A DNA stretch of 64,000 nt from Erodium maritimum (lineage: Eukaryota; Streptophyta; Magnoliopsida; Geraniales; Geraniaceae): the NCBI GenBank assembly GCA_963921825.1, contig OY997595.1, forward strand, positions 12,951,228 to 13,015,227. The letters run 5' to 3'. The notes below the pieces were generated by a model. The model had not been told where the DNA came from. It did no database searches and saw nothing but the letters and a program-made list of their open reading frames with translations. Positions 60,738-64,000 of the stretch are shown one piece after another. Numbering within the stretch: the stretch's first letter is position 1; the number at the start of each line of letters is the position of its first letter. The translations under genes and the position numbers were made by a program.

Positions 60738-61449
60738 ATGGTGCATTCAAAGAAGTTCCGCGGCGTCCGTCAGCGCCATTGGGGCTCCTGGGTCTCCGAA
60801 ATTCGCCACCCTTTACTGTAAGTTCCACCTCTGTTTCGTCTCTGTCTCAATCTCCGCAACTCGTTTAAATTAGATTCATTTATACAGGAAGAGGAGGGTA
60901 TGGCTCGGGACATTCGAGACCGCCGAGGAGGCCGCCAGGGCCTACGACCAAGCCGCCATCCTCATGTGCGGCCGGAACGCCAAGACCAACTTCCCCATTT
61001 CCCAGACTCCCGCCGGAGACCCCAAAACGGCCGACAACTCTCCTTCGTCCCCGAAAGCCCTCTCCGAGATCCTCCACGAGAAGCTCCGCAAATGCAGCAA
61101 GACCCCGTCCCCTTCCATGACCTGCCTCCGCCTCGACACCGAGAGCTCTCACATCGGAGTCTGGCAGAAGCGGGCGGGCCAGCGCTCCGACTCCAATTGG
61201 GTCACCACGGTCCAGTTCGGGAAGAAGATCGCCGGTCAGGGTAAGTTTGAACAAGCCGGTACGTCCTCGAAGTCGCCGGAGAAGGAGGGGACGCCGGCGG
61301 TTGCCACCGTGCCGGAGCTGAGGACCCAGATGGATGAGGAGGAGATCATTGCATTGCAGATGATTGAGGAGCTGCTCAATCGGAACTGTCCGAGTCCGAG
61401 TCCTTGCTCTGCTTTTGGGTCGCACGGTGAGAAAGGTGGCTTTTTGTGA
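60738..61449 (+). CDS. AP2/ERF transcription factor of the SHINE/WIN1 clade
   Basis: Two exons (60738-60817 and 60888-61449) join to 213 aa, with a 70 bp GT-AG intron inside the AP2 domain at the HPLL|KRR position, where WIN1/SHN genes also carry it. The protein starts [20 protein letters not shown] and the AP2 domain runs to about residue 64 (RNAKTNF). Clade-specific motifs are present: [20 protein letters not shown] with [11 protein letters not shown] and WVTTVQFG in the middle, and [17 protein letters not shown] near the end. SHN/WIN factors act in the nucleus and switch on cutin and wax genes in epidermis. All conserved residues look intact. The tail after the last motif is about 20 aa longer than in Arabidopsis WIN1. 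The start is fixed by the conserved N-terminus and an aacaATGg context. Confidence 0.95.
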
Positions 61450-62445
61450 TTTAAAAAAAATGATTTTCTTGGGTTTTGTTTGGATTGAAAGAAATTTGAT
61501 CATCACATTTTCCTGATTTAATTTCTATATTTATCTATTTGTAAGTGTAATGCAATAATGCCCTTTATTGTATAGTACTATGTATGGAGATGAGTGATTA
61601 TACTAATTGTATGTGGATATAGAGACCAAAAAAAGAAATTTGGATTGATATACTGAAGTTCAAGTTGATATGGTATGAAGAGTTATTTATTTATTTATTT
61701 ATTTATTATTATTATTATTATTAAAGCCAAAAATGAAAAGGCCACCTTGGTTTATGTTACTTCAATTCTTCATCTTCCTTCTTGTTGGTGGTGCTGTAGA
61801 TTACACATTGCTTGGCTCCTCAAATGAGTGTTTTGATTTTGATTTTTCTTTTTGTTTGTACATAAACAAGTAGAAATAAATTTGCAGTTGAATTTGGGAA
61901 GCCCTTAAAATTAAGGACTTTAAGTCCTTTCCCATGCATTAGGGAGGGCAGGAGGGGTCAAGAAAAGTGGTTGGTTTCTATAATTAATGTTTTACTTTTT
62001 CATTGGATTAACTTTATTAACCTATCTTAATCTGTCCTTTTATACATGGTCCCCAACTTTCAAATATTCAAAACTGATCCCATTTAGTCAATTAGGGTCC
62101 AAAAACAATGACATCTACGTAAGTTATGACAAAAGGACCTCAAGGTTCATCGTAGTTGAAAATGTCAAAATGAATTTTAATTCATGATGCATTTGTTACA
62201 CAAAAAAAGATGTTTTAAAGTAAATAATCACTCATTCGCACATGTTTAAAGTAGAAAATTTCATAGAATTATGATGTATTCATGTATTTAGAAAACCTTA
62301 AATGATATAATGATTAAATATTTGATATTTAGAAAACCTTAAATGATATAATGATTAAATATTTGATAAAAATAATTGATGGGCTCATCTAAGAATATCT
62401 TAACTAAAATTAAATCTGATGTAAAGATCCAATCATTATTTTATA
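61450..62445. other. ERF 3' flank and intergenic DNA
   Basis: It contains the ERF 3' UTR, then non-coding AT-rich DNA. An (ATTT)n(ATT)n microsatellite lies at 61684-61723 and a 41 bp tandem duplication at 62290-62371. No further gene. Confidence 0.5.
62290..62371. repeat. 41 bp tandem duplication
   Basis: Two identical adjacent units containing 'gaaaaccttaaatgatataa' (starting at 62291 and 62332). Confidence 0.9.
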
Positions 62446-64000
62446 CTAGGTATTTGGCACCCCGCGATGCGCGGTGCAAGGCGTGAGGAAAACTTGTGTT
62501 ATTTGTGTAGCAGAAATGCAGTATGTACGTGGCTTTGAACTGAAAATGATGATATGATGGAGGGCAAAATTCGCATCTGAATATCCTTTCACTTAATCTA
62601 CTGATGCTTGCGAATCCTGAATTGTAGAATTGGTGGTATCAAGATCTTCTTTTCCTTTCCAATGGACAATGTATTGTTGAAAATAAGTTTCCAGCCATGT
62701 CCATTGCATCAATAAGTTGAAAATAAGTTTTCAGACGCGCCTCATGAATCACCACTCTATAAGCAACAAAATGGTTGAGTCATTTATATGTCTGAGACAC
62801 TACATGCTACAACCTAAACTTGTTTCTTATGGATCTTTCGTGGCAAAGAAGCTAACTCGAGTTTTCGTGATCACGCTCTATCTGAAGGGAAACTCTAACA
62901 ACATTTCCTCTGGTAATGATCTCAGCCTGTGGATATGAAATGGACACAAATTACATTGATGATGAGATGTTAAAGGCTTACTGAAGAAGATATGTTCTTT
63001 GATACCAGTTTGTCATCGATATCCACAACTGATAGTCGGTGATATATTGTTTCAAGCAACAACCCAGCATTGAAAGAGCTAGTTATTGCTAACTAACTAT
63101 AAAATTTCGAAATCAAAAAGATTTCTCGAGACAAAACATTAAATAATCAACTAATAAGGATTATGAATTTATTTTAAAGGAAAAAAGAGAAAGCCACCTA
63201 CCATAAAAGTAATTATAGCATACCTTTAAAAGGCATCAAGGTAAATATTCTTTATTACACACAAGTACCATTGAGTATCAGTTACCTTTTGTGCAGATAT
63301 TCCCATACTATAGTATACGTCCAGTAAGGGATCTAACGGAGATGCCTTTTGAGCTTTCTGAAACTATGGCTTGTCTTGCATGTGAACAAATATGCAAATA
63401 CATCTGAAAAAACAGCACCAAGATGCAAAGATGATCATAATTGAAACATAACATTCACCGAAGTAGTTTCATAGCATAGTCCTAATAATGATTACAATCA
63501 TATAGACAATTTAATTATGCCTATACAATTAATGTAGAAAGCATGAGACCTCAAAAATGATAAATTAAGCAATATTGTGAGAGATGAAGAACATACAACT
63601 CAGTGCAGCAATTCCGTTGCAACAGGAACCAAAAATCAGGTATGGATTGTTAAAAATAACAGCTAATCACAACAGTGGGGAAAGAAAAAAAAACAGAGAA
63701 AATTTACCTGGACAAAATAGTACAAAATGAAAAGATTAGTATTTTCCATGATGAGAAAATGTGTTTAGACATGAAATGTCATATATAGTCAACGTAAGTG
63801 CATAAATAAAAATGGCATATGAAAAGTCATGCATCATGGGATTCGAACTAAGCTGCTACAACATTTTCTCGATCATAAATTGAGGAAAAGAGAGTGATAA
63901 ATAAAATAAAATGAATAAGGTAATCAGGAGATAATGTCGATAAGATTAGGACAGAGAATCCATACCTGTGAATGGAGAGTGGATCGGAGGAGGCGATTGA
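62446..64000 (-). mobile_element. Helitron 3' end; element runs beyond the window
   Basis: Read on the minus strand, the sequence has a GC-rich hairpin (62457-62477, stems gcaccgcgc and gcggggtgc around 'at', one mismatch), an 8 bp spacer ccaaatac, and the terminal CTAG at 62449-62446, followed by T in the host. This is the known Helitron 3' terminus (hairpin then CTRR, inserted between A and T). The element extends to higher coordinates; its 5' TC end was not identified, so the end given is only the window edge. No Rep/helicase was recognised, so it is likely non-autonomous. Confidence 0.6.
63286..63403 (-). other. Exon-like segment without open frame
   Basis: On the minus strand a pyrimidine-rich acceptor 'gctgttttttcag' precedes a 118 bp segment ending at the donor 'cacaaaag|gtaact'. 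All three frames contain stops. It may be a non-coding or captured exon; a further donor 'cattcacag|gtatgg' lies at 63966 near the window edge. Confidence 0.25.

Overview
This is a stretch of nuclear DNA from a flowering plant, most likely a eudicot. Evidence: plant gene families (a SHINE/WIN-type AP2/ERF factor, a KT/KV-type sugar-phosphate/nucleotide-sugar translocator), GT-AG introns, telo-box and TGGGCC promoter motifs, and a dense load of plant transposable elements (L1-type LINEs, Copia and Ty3 LTR elements, hAT and Mutator MITEs, a Helitron end). The species cannot be fixed from the sequence alone.

Six genes look intact. From left to right: a DDX3/DED1-type DEAD-box RNA helicase (+, six exons, 622 aa, 5405-8775); a single-exon, membrane-anchored J-protein with DUF1977 (+, 352 aa, 11157-12215); the catalytic subunit SEC11 of the ER signal peptidase complex (-, eight exons, 180 aa, 13601-16742); the L7Ae-family protein SNU13/NHP2L1 (+, five exons, 128 aa, 17131-19141), which shares a 388 bp divergent promoter with SEC11; an intronless TPT/DMT-superfamily translocator (-, 349 aa, 21322-22371); and an AP2/ERF factor of the SHN/WIN1 clade (+, two exons, 213 aa, 60738-61449). 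They are ordinary housekeeping or regulatory genes in RNA metabolism, ER protein handling, Golgi/plastid transport and cuticle control. They form no operon or pathway.

The rest is mostly transposon. At the left edge (1-2710) lie a Mutator-like MITE end and a 2.0 kb retroposon with a perfect 14 bp target-site duplication (TSD) and a 26 bp hairpin-forming minisatellite. Between 22.8 and 33.5 kb there are four retroposons with TSDs. Two are LINE-derived elements carrying only an ORF1 (DUF4283 plus zinc knuckle) and no reverse transcriptase. One holds a nested RRM-type LINE whose ORF2 is almost wholly deleted. From 34 to 47 kb lie Harbinger, Mutator and hAT fragments, a foldback element with internal repeats, a 1.76 kb deleted Copia with a hAT MITE inside one LTR, and LINE ORF2 relics. 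From 48 to 59.2 kb there is a decayed Ty3-type element with a 3 kb LTR and a second LTR piece in inverted orientation. A 304 bp near-perfect palindrome follows at 59.27-59.57 kb, and a Helitron 3' end on the minus strand at 62.45 kb.

I did not find a clearly new cellular system. The most unusual structures are the ORF1-only LINE derivatives, the nested elements whose insertion order can be read from TSDs, and the long palindrome.
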